This document shows positions 13,201 to 25,600 of a stretch of DNA of 64,000 bases, piece by piece. The position numbers and the translations under genes are program-made. Source of the DNA: Symbiodinium natans (Eukaryota > Sar > Dinophyceae > Suessiales > Symbiodiniaceae). Position 1 is the first letter of the stretch; each line of letters opens with the position of its first letter. The notes below the pieces were generated by a model. The model saw only the letters and a list, made by a program, of their open reading frames with translations, had not been told where the DNA came from and made no database searches. The DNA lies in NCBI GenBank assembly GCA_905221605.1, contig CAJNDS010002610.1:186001-250000 (forward strand), given 5' to 3'.

Positions 13201-16200
13201 ACCAACTCGGTAGCCCTAAACCCTAAACCCGAAACCCTAAACCCTAGACCCTAAACCCTAAACCCCAAACCCTAAATAAACCCTTAGCCCTGCACTGTAG
13301 TCGGGCGATCCTGAACCTGACTCTGCCCAAGCTTGTCTTACTGTTGGTTCGACCCTAAACCCTAAACCCTAAACCCCTAAACCCTCAACCCTAAACCCTA
13401 AACCCTAAACCCTAAACCCTAATATATGTATAAGGGATTATATAGGGTTCCTCATTCCCCCATTCCCTACTAGCCAACAGTACGTTGCGCGGTAACGGCT
13501 TCCTGCACGGCAGGTAGCTGTGAGGCAACAGTATCGCGCAAATGAGGAAGATACACCATTAGGATTGCCCTCAAGCCCTACATGAATGTTCGCGGGCGAA
13601 CCCTAAATAAACCCCGGCAAGGCTGTATGTACCTTTCATTCCGGATGTGACCACCGTGAACGTTTTTGTAAACCTACCTGCTGCCCCGATGAACCTTCAA
13701 ATCGAGACGGAGACAAGACGAGTCTGAGGACATGGGTTTAAACTAGGTCCTGTAGGCATACTATAAGGAGTATCGCATCCATCGTACTGTCCACATAGCG
13801 AAGGTGTCTTTAAAAATGGGGCATCCCTGAAACCTCCAGTAACCTTAAACCCTAAACCCTAAACCCTCAAACCCTAAACCCTAAAACCCTAAAACCCTAA
13901 ACCCCTAAAACCCTAAAACCCTAAAACCCTAAAACCCTAAAACCCTAAAACCCTAAAACCCTAAAACCCTAAAACCCTAAAACCCTAAAACCCTAAAACC
14001 CTAAACCCTAAACCCTAAAACCGCTAAGAGCTCAAATAGGTGCGAACTCCTGCTGCGCTTCCTCCGGAGTGAAGGCGTCCCCAAAGAGAAGCGGCCTGAG
14101 GTCCTCGTGTGCGCTTAGGGTTTAGGGTTTAGGGTTTAGGTTTAGAGTTTAGGGTTTAGGGTTTAGGGTTCAGGGTTGAGGTCCATAATTCATCAACCTT
14201 ACAAAGGGCCTTTTAAGGGGGTTCTGGGGTAGAACAGGCCATCTGCTTAGGCAAAGGGGCCCTTAGAGAGGTTGAGGAGGATTTATCATGCCCCTTTGCG
14301 TTGCTTTTGGGCCCTGGGCCTAGGCTCGAAACCCTGGAGTAAACTCCTAAAAGTTGGAGCATCCTATCCCCCTACCCCAAAAGGTATACCAAAGGGAATC
14401 AAGGCTCTAATCATCCTTAAACTATGCTCCTACTTTCTGGAGTTTGCTGTAAGTCCCTTAACCAGGTTTAGTTATATCGTGCCTTAGTATGGGCCCTTAA
14501 ATGGGGACCCCTTATCAACCCTGTCCATACCCTAAACAACCCCAGGGCCCATACTTCAGAACCCTAAAGCCCCAAACCCCAAAACCCAAACCCCAAGGCC
14601 CTACACCCTAAACCCTCAACCCTAAACCCCTAAACCCCCAAACCCCTAAACCCCTAAACCCCTAAACCCCTAAACCCTAAACCCTAAAAACCGCTCAAGC
14701 CAAGGCCCACGGCCTGGCCAAGCAGCTTCGGCCTTCTGAGGGCTGGGCTGAGGGAGGGCCCGTTTCTAGGGTTTAGGGTTTAGGTTTAGGGTTTAGGGTT
14801 TAGGGTTTCGGGTTTCGGGTTTGGGGCTTAGGGGTTTAGGGTTTGGGGTTTAGGGGCTCAGCAAGCATTTCCCGTGTACGGTTTGTTAGGGTTCATGCAG
14901 GACATCGGTTGTACGGGGGAGTGGAGGTCCAGCGGCCCCAGGTTTGGGGTTTAGGGTTTGGGGTTTAGGGTTTAGGGTTTAGGGCTCAAGGCTTCAAAAT
15001 ATGCAGTCTGAAGCACTAAATCCCAAGCCCCTGCGCAACCCGAAGCCCCAAAACGCCCAAGACCTCAACCCTAAACCTTAGACCCTAAACCCTAGACCCC
15101 ATAACCCTAGACCCGGCTTGTGCCCTTTGCCTCTTGGAGCTCTATAGCCGCCACAACCAAGCATACTTTTTCCAATGACCTAGGAACAATGAAACTCGAC
15201 CTTGGGATGTTCACCCCTTATACTAACAGTCCTCAGTAGGGATTGTAGTACCCCCTAATATAACCCCAATTAAGGACTGTTCGTCTCGGGGGGAGCTCAG
15301 GGGGAGAATCCCAAGGTCAACCTGTAATTTCAAGTATGCAAAGATAGGGACAAAAGCTGAAATCCATTGGCTACGTAAGAGAGTTTGGGGGGGGGGGGGG
15401 AATCATCTAAGCTCCTGCGGCCATTCCAGCCTAAGGCATTACCCTAAAGCTCTAAAGACTCCCGTGGGTTTAGGGTTTAGGGTTTAGGGTTTAGGGTTCA
15501 GGGTTTAGGGTTTAGGCTTTAGGCTTTAGGGTTTAGGCCCGCTTGGAGCCGGAGGCTCAGAGTCTAGGGTCTGGGTTTTTTGGGGGGGGGTTTTGGTTCT
15601 GCAAGCCCGAAGCCCTCAACCCTTAAACCCTAAACCAAGAACAAAACAGACTCTCCAACCCTACACCCTAAGCCCTGAAGCCTGAAACCCTACACCAACA
15701 ACCAAAAACGGAACCTCCAACCCTAAGCCCTGAACCCTGAAACCCGACACCAATAACAAAAAACGGACCCTCCAACCCAAAGCCGTAAAGCCTTGACCAT
15801 CACACCCTGGACCCTACACCGCAACACCCGAAACCCTGAACCCTCAACTCCCTCAAACCCTAAACCCTAAACCCTAAAACCCTAAAACCCTAAAACCCTA
15901 AAACCCTAAACCCTAAACCCTGAACAGGGTTTGAGCTCCCGACGAGGCCAGCATCTCGCAGCATTGGTCAGCGACGCGCTGGAAGAGCGCCACCTGCACT
16001 GTTTACTCTGACATGCTAAGGCTTAGGGTTTAGGGTTTAGGGTTTAGGGTTTAGGGTTTAGGGTTTAGGGTTTAGGGTTTAGGGTTTAGGGTTTAGGGTT
16101 TAGGGTTTAGGGTTTAGCGGCTTCGGGTTTAGGATTTGGGGTTTAGGTTTTAGGAATTTGGGTGTTCGGGGGCTAAGGTTCAAGAGTTAGTAGGTTAGGG

Positions 16201-19200
16201 TTTAGGGCTCAGTCTTTGGGGTCTAGGTTTCGGTTGAAGGTTTAGGCTTAGGGCTTCAGGTTTGGGGTTGAGGGTTGTCCAGTAGGGACCCAAAACCCTA
16301 CTCCTTTGTTTTCCCTTCCAAGCCTCAGCACCCCAAATCCTATACCCCGAAAGCCCTAATCCCTGAATTATGAACGATTTAGGGTTTAGGGTTTAGACGA
16401 AGAACAGAAGATAATACCGGGGGGCTTAGGGGTTTAGGGGTTTAAAGGGGAGCCGTTTGGTTCAACAGCCCTCCGAGAGGAGCTTGTTGAAAGATCGGCG
16501 GCACAGTGCTACGGCAATGGATGCAAGAAACCTCCACAGTAGGCGTTACTGTTATTCCTGTTGTTAAATGAAATCCAAGGTCTAGTGACACCGTGAAAGG
16601 GAAGTAGTCGACATGTTGCACATTCGTCTGCTTTGAGTACACGAATTTGACGGCACAGCAAGCCCGATGCCGATCTCCGTGTGCACGTCTTGTGATGAGA
16701 GGCGAAACTTCCATCGCAAGAGGAAGTGGCAGCGGCAAGCCAAATTCGAACTCCAGACCAGATGCAACCCTAAACCCTAAACCCTAAACCCTATACCCTA
16801 TACCCTAAACCCTAAACCCGAAACCCTAAACCCTAAACCCTAAACCCTAAACCTACGACGACCATGTGCACGTCCAGGGTCCCCGAGCAAGCGGAGGTCT
16901 GGGATGAGTATGTATGTTGGGAACCATGCCGGTAGCTGTTTATACTCGTTCTAGCCTAATTAGGTCATGAAACCAAACCCCTTTATCAACCCTTGTATCT
17001 AGGGGGGCTTCTCCCTGAAAGTTCAGGGTATACGGGGCTTGTTCAAGTTAAGGGTTTTCAACCGCAAACCCTAGACCCTAAGCAAACCCTAGACCCTAAA
17101 CCCTAAACCCTAAATATTAAATCCTAAACCCAACCCCCCCCCCCCCGGCCTACATAAACGGGTACTGTGAGTATGGCTTGGAATCCAGCGACGCGGAGAA
17201 TATAGGCGTTTTGTGTTGTCAGTTTAGGGTTTAGGGTTTGCAGCTTTGGGCCTTACTTGGAAGCCCTGTTGACTTGCAAGCGGGCTTCGTACAATGGGCT
17301 TCGGGGATTTTAATTCGGGTTTCCAGGGGATACTAGGTTTAGGGTTTAGGGTTTAGGGTTTAGGGTTTAGGGTTTCGGGTTTAGGGTTTAGGGTTTAGGG
17401 TTTAGGGTCCGCCTACCCTGGCGGCGTGTTGGATCCTCTTTCCCTCCTTACCCACCCCGCATAAACTCATACACCCCCCCCTTACCCCGCCTCACCCCCC
17501 GACCCTCGCCAGGCCACACCCCCCACCCCCCCCAACCCCCCCCCCCCCCCCCCCCCCCCCCCACCCCCCCCAACCCCCCCCCCCCCCCCCCCCCACCCCC
17601 GCCCCCCCACCCCCCCCCCACCCCCCCCACCCCCCCACCCAGACCCGAACCGCAAACCCAATCCACCAAACCCCAAACCTTAAACTTGTTCTCCTGCGGG
17701 GTCGGCGGCTTGAGCCGGAGGCTCTTAATTTAGGGTTTAGGGTTTAGGGTTTAGGGTTCAGGGTTTAGGGTTTAGGGTTTAGGGTTTAGGGTCGTTGGGT
17801 CGTATGTGCTTGGGTATAAGGGCCCCTAGTGCTTAGGGCTTAGGGTGAGTCACCCTGCCTGCTGGTATAGACCCCGGGCCATGCCAAGGTACCTGGACAT
17901 GAAAATTCGGGGTGGAAACCCAAAACCCAAAAAACGCAAGACCCAAGATAGACCCTAAATAAACAGACTATACACCAAAAGCCCCTAAACCCTAAACCCT
18001 AAACCATCAACCCTAAACCCTAAACCCTAAACCCTAAACCCTTCACCCTTCAACCCCTAAGCCCTTAAACATTACACCCTCAGCCCTTAAACCCTGAGCC
18101 CTTAAATTCTAGAAGGCATAGAAGCTGCCACTGCCCTAAGCCCTGAACCCAGTACGGCTCACAAGGATTCAGGAGGTTATGGGGTTTAGGGTGTTAGGGT
18201 TTAGGGTTTAGGGTTCGGGGCTCAAACATGGCTTCGGGTTTAAGGTTTTCAGGGCTTGCCGGAAATAGAGTTTGGCACAGGACCCCAGGATCTCTCACTA
18301 CACTTGCAATCGCTGTCTCGGCCCCATGTAGAGCTCTGATCGCGACAACGCTTCAGAAGCACGTAAACCCCGGAGTCCTACACCCCAAAACAAGAAATGC
18401 CTGACCCCAGCTAGCCCTAAACCCTAAACCCTAAACCCTAAACCCAAAACCCCTAAACCCTAAACCCTAAACCCCCCTAAACCCTAAACCCTAAACCCTA
18501 AACCCTAAACCCTCTCCGGGTTGAAAAACCACATCGAACTTCTCAAGGATGAGCGGGTTCTTTGGGCTGCTATATCGAAGGGTAGCGACATGGTCCCTTA
18601 GTGGGTTTAGGGTTTAGGGTTTAGGGTTTAGGGTCTAGGGGTTTAGGGTTTTAGGGGTTTAGGGGTTTAGAGGTTTAGGCCTTTAACGGGTTCTGAAGTG
18701 GGCTATATAAGGGGCATATATGGGGGCCCCTTCTCTAAGGGCCCATACTTAAGTGACCGTGTAACTACCCTTAGATTCAGGGTATAGTGCTTACAGAGGC
18801 TCAGGGTGACTAACTGGGTGATTCAAAAGCCTAGGGTTTAGGGTTTAGGGCTTGTAGTGGCTAGGGTTTAGGATTGGGGTCTTAAGGGTGAGGGGTCTCA
18901 GGATTTAGGAGCATTTGGGCATTTACGGGTACCTAAGGCTAAGCCCTAAACCTTCAACTCTTTTTAAGACATGCCCATGAAAAGGAAGGTTTCACCACTC
19001 TAAGAGAACGCTTGAGGCTTGAGGCCTGCATCCTGCACCGCATTTCTTGGGTTTCGGGTTTCGATGCAACTGTCCCTGACGCATGCTGCTGTAAGGGCTT
19101 CCGAAACCCCTAAACCCTAAACCATAGGCCGCCCGCGCCAGGCGGCGGCCGGTACAACTGAACGCTACCGCTTCGAGATCTGCTTGCTTTGCCAAGCAGA

Positions 19201-19608
19201 TCGAGCTTGCCACACCTGATGCATCCCTGCTAGCCATAGGGCACAATGTAATAATGGATTAACCCTAAACCCCCGACGCGCGAACCCGGCGGGGGAGGTC
19301 GTTGCGCCCCTGCCTTGCCCCCGCCAGGGTTGCCCCCGCCAGGGTAGGGTTGCCCCCGCCAGGTTGCCCCCTGTCAGGGTTGGCCCCGCCACAGTTTGCC
19401 CCCAGGTTGCCCCCACCAGGGTTGCCCCCGCCAGGGTTGCCCCGCCAGGGTTGCCCTCGCCACGCTTGCCCCAGGGTGACAGGGTTGCCCCCACCAGCCT
19501 ACTTGGGTTGGTCCCCGGAATTGGCCTCGCCTGTTCAGGCTTCTCTATGAAGGGCCCTGCCAAAGTTCTCCATTAGTGGCCCCCGCCAGCTCCTTTGAGA
19601 CTCCAGAC

Positions 19609-19640
<32 letters not shown>

Positions 19641-22600
19641 ACGTTTTTACCTCACTTTGCCCCCGCCAGGGTTGCCCCCGCCAGGGTTGCCCCCGCCAGG
19701 GTTGCCCCCGCCAGGGTTCCCCACCAGGGTTGCCCTTCCCAGGGTTGCCCCCGCCAGGGTTGCCCCTGGCAACCCCGCCAGCGTTGCCCCCACCACATTG
19801 GCCCCCGCCAGGGTTGCCCCGCAGGGTTGCCCCCGCCAGGGTTGCCCCTGCCAGGGTTTGTCCGCCAGGGTTTGCCCCCGCCAGGGTTGCCCCCGCCAGG
19901 GTTGCCCCTGTCAGGGTTGGTTGCCCCCACCAGGGTTGCCCCCGCCAATTTGCCCCCGCCAGGGTTGCCCCGGTTTGCCCCCACCAGGGTTGCTCCCGCC
20001 CAGGGTTGCCCCCGCCAGGGTTGCCCCCACCAGGGTTGCCCCTGCCAGGGTTGCCCCCGCCAGGGCCGCCAGGGTTGCCCCCGCCAGGGCCGCCGGGTTG
20101 CCCCCGCCAGGGCTGCCAGGGTTGCCCCCGCCAGGGTTGCCCCATAAAATAGCATTTTTCTTTCATTATTAGTAAAGGTTTCTATGGAAAGATATTAATT
20201 CTCTATCTATATCTTCTTCAAATTCATTTCGGCTTCTCTTCTTTCTCACATCCAGATAATGCATTAGAAGCATGTGGATTACTTACTCCTTTACATATCG
20301 TACCTGAATGGTATTTCTTATGCCAATATGCTATGTTAAAAGCTGTACCAAATAAAAATGCAGGATTCATTATCTTATTTACTTCTATCTTCATCCTATT
20401 TTACTTTATGAGAAGTCTTTCAATGTCATTCTATTTTTAAATTAAGACGTCCAGTAGATTTAATGGTTTCTATCGCAACCCCGCCGGGTTGCCCAGTTTT
20501 ACCCCTGCCAGGGTTGCCCCCACCAGGGCTGGCCCCACCAGCGTTGCCCCCGCCAGGGTTGCCGCCGAGTTAGGGTTGCCCTTGGCAGGGTTCCGCCAGG
20601 GTTGACCCCGCCAGGGTGACATTGCCCTCGCCAGGTTGCCCTGTCAGGGTTCCACGCCTCCTCACGTCGCCTACTCAGGAATTGTGCACCTTCTCTGCGA
20701 CGGCCTCGTCCTCCTCGCGCGCTGGCGAGGCTTCGTCGTCCTTCTCTATGAAGTGTTGTTTTGTTGCCGAGCAGGGCTTCTTGTGCCACCCCAGATGCGG
20801 GAAGGGCCCTTGCCCGTGCCGGGGTTGCCCCCGCCAGCGGGGTTGCCCCCGCCAGGGCTGCCCTTGCGTTGCCCTTGCTATTGCCAGGGTTGCCCCCGCC
20901 ACGCCCCGCCGCCCGCCAGGGTTGCCCCCCGCCGGCCCTTGCGCGACCCCGGTCGGTGCGAGGCCGGGCCCAAGACGCGCGACCCCAGCATACGAGGTCC
21001 TGTCAACAAAGACCAAGCTGGGCCAGAGAAGCCCTTGCGCCAGCGGGTGGCCGGGCCTTCCGCGCTTGCCCCTCGCCATTCTGCCATATGAATGAGCTTG
21101 GGTCCGGAATTGGGCTTGAGGGTGTCTTAAACACAGTACCGCTCCCTGTTGATCCAGGAAAGTGTATAGGCTCAAGCAACAGCAGCAGTCAACACGTCCC
21201 ACCCCGGCCAGCGGGGAGACTCGAGGTGTAAGCCCCCTTGATAGGGGGGCTGTGGAGGGTAGACCGCTCTAAACCCGAAAAAGGCGGTAGTTTGGGTGGC
21301 TGGGGTGGGATGCGCTGCACCGAGGTGGCCCGACCCGCCACAACTCCCTGGCGCGGGTCGGGACCGCGGCACTTTGGAACACCCTAAACCCTAAACCCTA
21401 AACCCCAAACCTGAGTGACCCGGAGCCCCCCATCCTCGAGAGCCCAACCCCGATGGCACTTGGGGTGGTGCGTTTAGGGCTTGCATCTAGGGTAGGTACG
21501 TGGTCCCTTAATACATACCCCTTATATACCCTACACAAATTAAGGGCCCATACATCAGAGCCCTTTAAAGGAGGTAAGGGACCATACTAAGGGCCCATGA
21601 AACTACGCGCAGATGGCAGGGGTTTCGGATAGGTGCTTAATAACCTTCAGGCCTAAACCCTAAACCCCTAAACCCTGAAACCGCATAGGAAGCACCGATA
21701 CCTGTGGCATGGATGCATTCTCGAATTCAGTCGGGCGTGCTGACTGCCCTGGCCAGGGAAGACGAAGGCGACCTCGGTGAGTAAAGGTGGAACTTTGGGC
21801 AGTCGGTCGGGAAAAAGCAAGCATAAGCCATAAACTCTAAACTCAAAACCGCACAAGCGAGCTGCTTGAAACCCCCTCCCAAAAAAAGAGCAAACCCTGA
21901 ACCCAAAACCCCTATGCCCCAAACGTTATGGGCCCTCGATTGGCCCTTCCAGGTTTGTGAGCTTTAGGCCGTGAGGGTTCTAAAGGGTTTCGGCGTTTCG
22001 TAACAGGGATTAAGAAGCACCACAAACCCTCGCAACCTCAACAAAGCTTAGGGTTTAGGGTATAGGGTAAAGGGTTTAGGGTTTAGGGTTTAGCCCTACA
22101 CATCCCGAAGCATGGTGTCCCGCACCCCTCTAGACCTGGCCTGTACTTCAGGAAGCCTGTAGGGTTTGGGGGCTTAGGGTTTAGGGTTTGGCGGGTTTGG
22201 GGATATGGGGGTCCCCTATGGCCCTATGGGGTCAGCCTAAACCCGGTATTCCGATGTGCAACTACGGTCTATTTCTTTGGGTATCTTGGAGGGCTAGGTG
22301 TCTCCCGCACCCTTCATCCTCTTTCACCCGAGAAACCCAAAGCCACCACAACCCTAGTCCTACACCTTTAGTTAGGGTGGACCAAAACCAAAACCCTAAC
22401 ACACCCTAAGAGCCCTAAACGTTTCCTTCAACTATACTCTCCTCAGAAACCAGAGTGGTTTTGCTATATTCCCCTGGGTCGTATATAGACAAATTTGAAC
22501 CCTTTCAACCAGAATGAAAGCAGTGTGAATGTACAGAATAAGGCAGAATTCCTGAGGAACCTCCAACCATGAACCCCCCAAACCCCAAAACCCCTAAACC

Positions 22601-25600
22601 CCTACACCCCTAAACCCCTACACCCCAAAACCCCGAAAACCCTGAACCCTAAAGACCTGAACCCCAAAACTCTGAACCCTAAAACCCTAAACCCTAAACC
22701 CCAAACCCTAAACCCTAAACCCTAAACCCCCACAGGGAAGTAAGCCGGCCGGCTGGGGGCCGCTTGCGTGCATCCTCCAGCTCCTGCAGAGGTTGGGGAA
22801 GCATTGGGTTTAGGGTTTAGGGTTTAGGGTTTGGGGTTTGGGGTTTAGGGTTTAGGGTTTAGGGTTTAGGGTTTAGGGTTTGAGGTTTGGGGTTTGGATT
22901 TGGGGTTTGGGTTTAGGGTTTAGGGTTTAGGGTTTAGGGTTTGGGGTTTGGGGTTTGGGGATTGGGGTTTGGGGTTTGGGGTTTGGGGTTTGGGGTTTGG
23001 GGTTTGGGGTTTGGGGTTTGGGGTTTGGGGTTTGGGGTTTGGGGTTTGGGGTTCAGGGTGTAGGGTTTAGGGTTTAGGGTTTAGGGCTTAGGGGGAGGGA
23101 CAGGGTTTGGAGGTTTATGGCTTAGGGTTTGAAGGGGGTGAGGGTGAGGGGTTCTTGGCGCTTAAAGGGGAAACAACGCACTTCACAGAGACACCAAGAC
23201 CCCTGAATTGCCCTAAGGGTCCAGGTACCTATAGATTATAAACTTGGGCATTAAAGGGACTCCCATATAGTGGCTGCGTAGCTTTAAGGCTCAAGCATAT
23301 ACTATACAGGTCCTTAATTGTGGAATCATCCGTGAATCTCACTAGGATCCCTTTCATCGTTTAGGGAATATTCTGACTTGACGGCCAACCCTCAACCCAA
23401 ACCTACTTAAACCCTAAGAAGACTCGGTTTCGCTGAAAGCAAGGAACCTCTCTTTGAGGCTGAGGACCATGTGAGTAGAGATGGAAGGCTTTGGTATTCA
23501 CTTCGGGCAGTACCTATACTACTATTTGCTTAAGAACCCACAAAGAGAAAACAAAAACCCTAATATAACCCTTACAAGGAAGAATGTTTGTGCTTTTGTT
23601 GGGGGTTCTTAAGCAATTAGTAGTATAAGGCTTGGGGTTCGGTGATTACTTCTAAAGCCACCTATACCCCTGCATACAACACGATCTGATTGCACCTGCT
23701 AGCCTCAAGTAGGGTGTGTTCGGAATGCCAGTGCCGAGGGGCTCGAATTGCGGGGAGGGAGGCCAGAGGAGGGAGGGGGAGGGGCAGGGGGGCAGGAGGA
23801 GAGCCCCAAGCAACACCAATCCACCTATATACCCTGAACCTTAACTAAGCACTAAACCCTAATCAAACCCTAAACCCTGAAAATCCCAGTCCCAACCCGA
23901 AACCCTCAACGCTGAGCCCTAAACCCTAACCCAAACCCCCAAACCCCAAACGCTAGTAACCCTAAACCCTAAACCCTAAACCCTAGCAACCGTAACACCC
24001 AATCCCTCAAGCCCCAAAATCCATTCCCGAAGCCCAGTCCTCAAGCTCGTCCACCTCTGGGAAGGAGGCCTCCAGCACCTCGTGGCATGCTTCTTTACGT
24101 TTGCGATTTGGGGTTTAGGGTTTAAGGCCCCGGGGTTTAGGGTTTAGGGTTTAGGGTGCCATTATCAGCCTGCTGTTACAGTATAGCCACCCAAAATGCA
24201 CATTCTAAGTAAACAGGAAGTATCTGCCATCAGAAACCCTGTGCGTTCCGGGCGAAACCCTATATCCCGGCCCAAGCCCTGGACCCCAGCAAACCCAAAC
24301 CCTAACCCTAAAACCCTAAACCCTAAACCCTAAACCCAAACCCTAAACCCTAAACTCTAAGCCTCAATCTCCATCTAAACCCTTCACTCTCAACCCGAGT
24401 CCCTAAATCCGAAAAATCGAAGCCCTGGACCCTGAAACCCTAAAACCCCCAACCCTAAACTATTATGGCCCTTAACGCCCTCTAAGACCAGATTTCTTAA
24501 CATCTGAAACCAGACTTCTTTAACAGTCCTGACATGGTCCTCGTAAGCCCAATACGAGGAAAAACATGCCCCCTCAACCCTAAACCCTAAACCCTAAACC
24601 CTAAACCCTAAACCCTAAACCGGGCCGACCTGGGGTTTAGGGCACAAGGTTCGACGTCCTTCTCAAAAAAAGCGCCTCGGCAGCGCGCTGCAGGGAATCT
24701 GCACGCGCACCATCCGAGGGCACCACAGTGGCGCGCCTCGAACGGTGAGGGTTCGGGCTTGAGGGTTTAGGCTTTAGGGTTTAGGGTAGGGTGCAGGGTG
24801 TCGGGTTTCGGGTTTCGGGTTGAGAAAACGGTGTTAGGGTCGCGGGTTGAGCATTAGGATTTGGGGTTTCTGGGTGAGCAAACGGGTTTAGGGTTTCGGG
24901 TTGAGCAAACGGGTTTAGGGCTCACGGTTTATTTAAACTTTGCCACTGTTGAGGGGCAACAAAAAACTAAGATTTGTGAAGGACACGTCTCAAAGAGAGG
25001 TGCACTTCAGTACATGCAGACAATGATCGTTCAGGATCTGCTATTTCAAGTCCCAAGCTGTTCTCATGGCGATAGCTAGTTAATGCAGGAGAAGCAGGAC
25101 TCGCAAGCCAAACATATGATTGACCCTAGAACCGAGGCATACTGAACTCCGAATCCTAAAATCCCTACCAAGAAGCCCTACACCTGAAGCCCAGCTAACT
25201 CTACACCCTAAACCCTGAACCCCATCAAACGCTAAACCCTAAACCCTAAACCCTAAACCCTAAACCCTAAACCCTAAACCCTCATCAGGAACATTCCAGA
25301 TCGAGGCTGCGGCCGCAGAGCCAACGCCGCTCTGCCAGCCTCATCTTTGGGGTCTATAGGGTTTGGTTTTGAGGGGGTTGGGGGGGGTTTAGGGGGTTTA
25401 GGGGGTTGGGGAGTTTGAGGGGCTTGCGGGGTTTGGGTTTGGGGAGTTTCGGGGGTTTGGGGGGCTTGGGGGGTTGGGGGGGTTTCGGGGGTTGGGGTTC
25501 AGGGGGTTTGGGGGGTTTGGGATTATAGGGCGTTCGGGGTTAGCGTGGGTGAAGGGTTTCAGGGTTTAGGGCTTTCTGGTCCTTAGGGTTCAGGATCTTG

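Noticed and set aside
17448-17676. Glycine-rich minus-strand open frames
   Set aside because: They are translations of a nearly pure C tract.
19573-20172. Long open frames of about 200 codons on both strands as protein genes
   Set aside because: All six frames are open because the 15-bp repeat has no stops; the frames also run into the TA microsatellite.
25280-25339. Linker exon between 27764 and 24736
   Set aside because: Two frames look protein-like and phases cannot be settled, so it is mentioned but not called.
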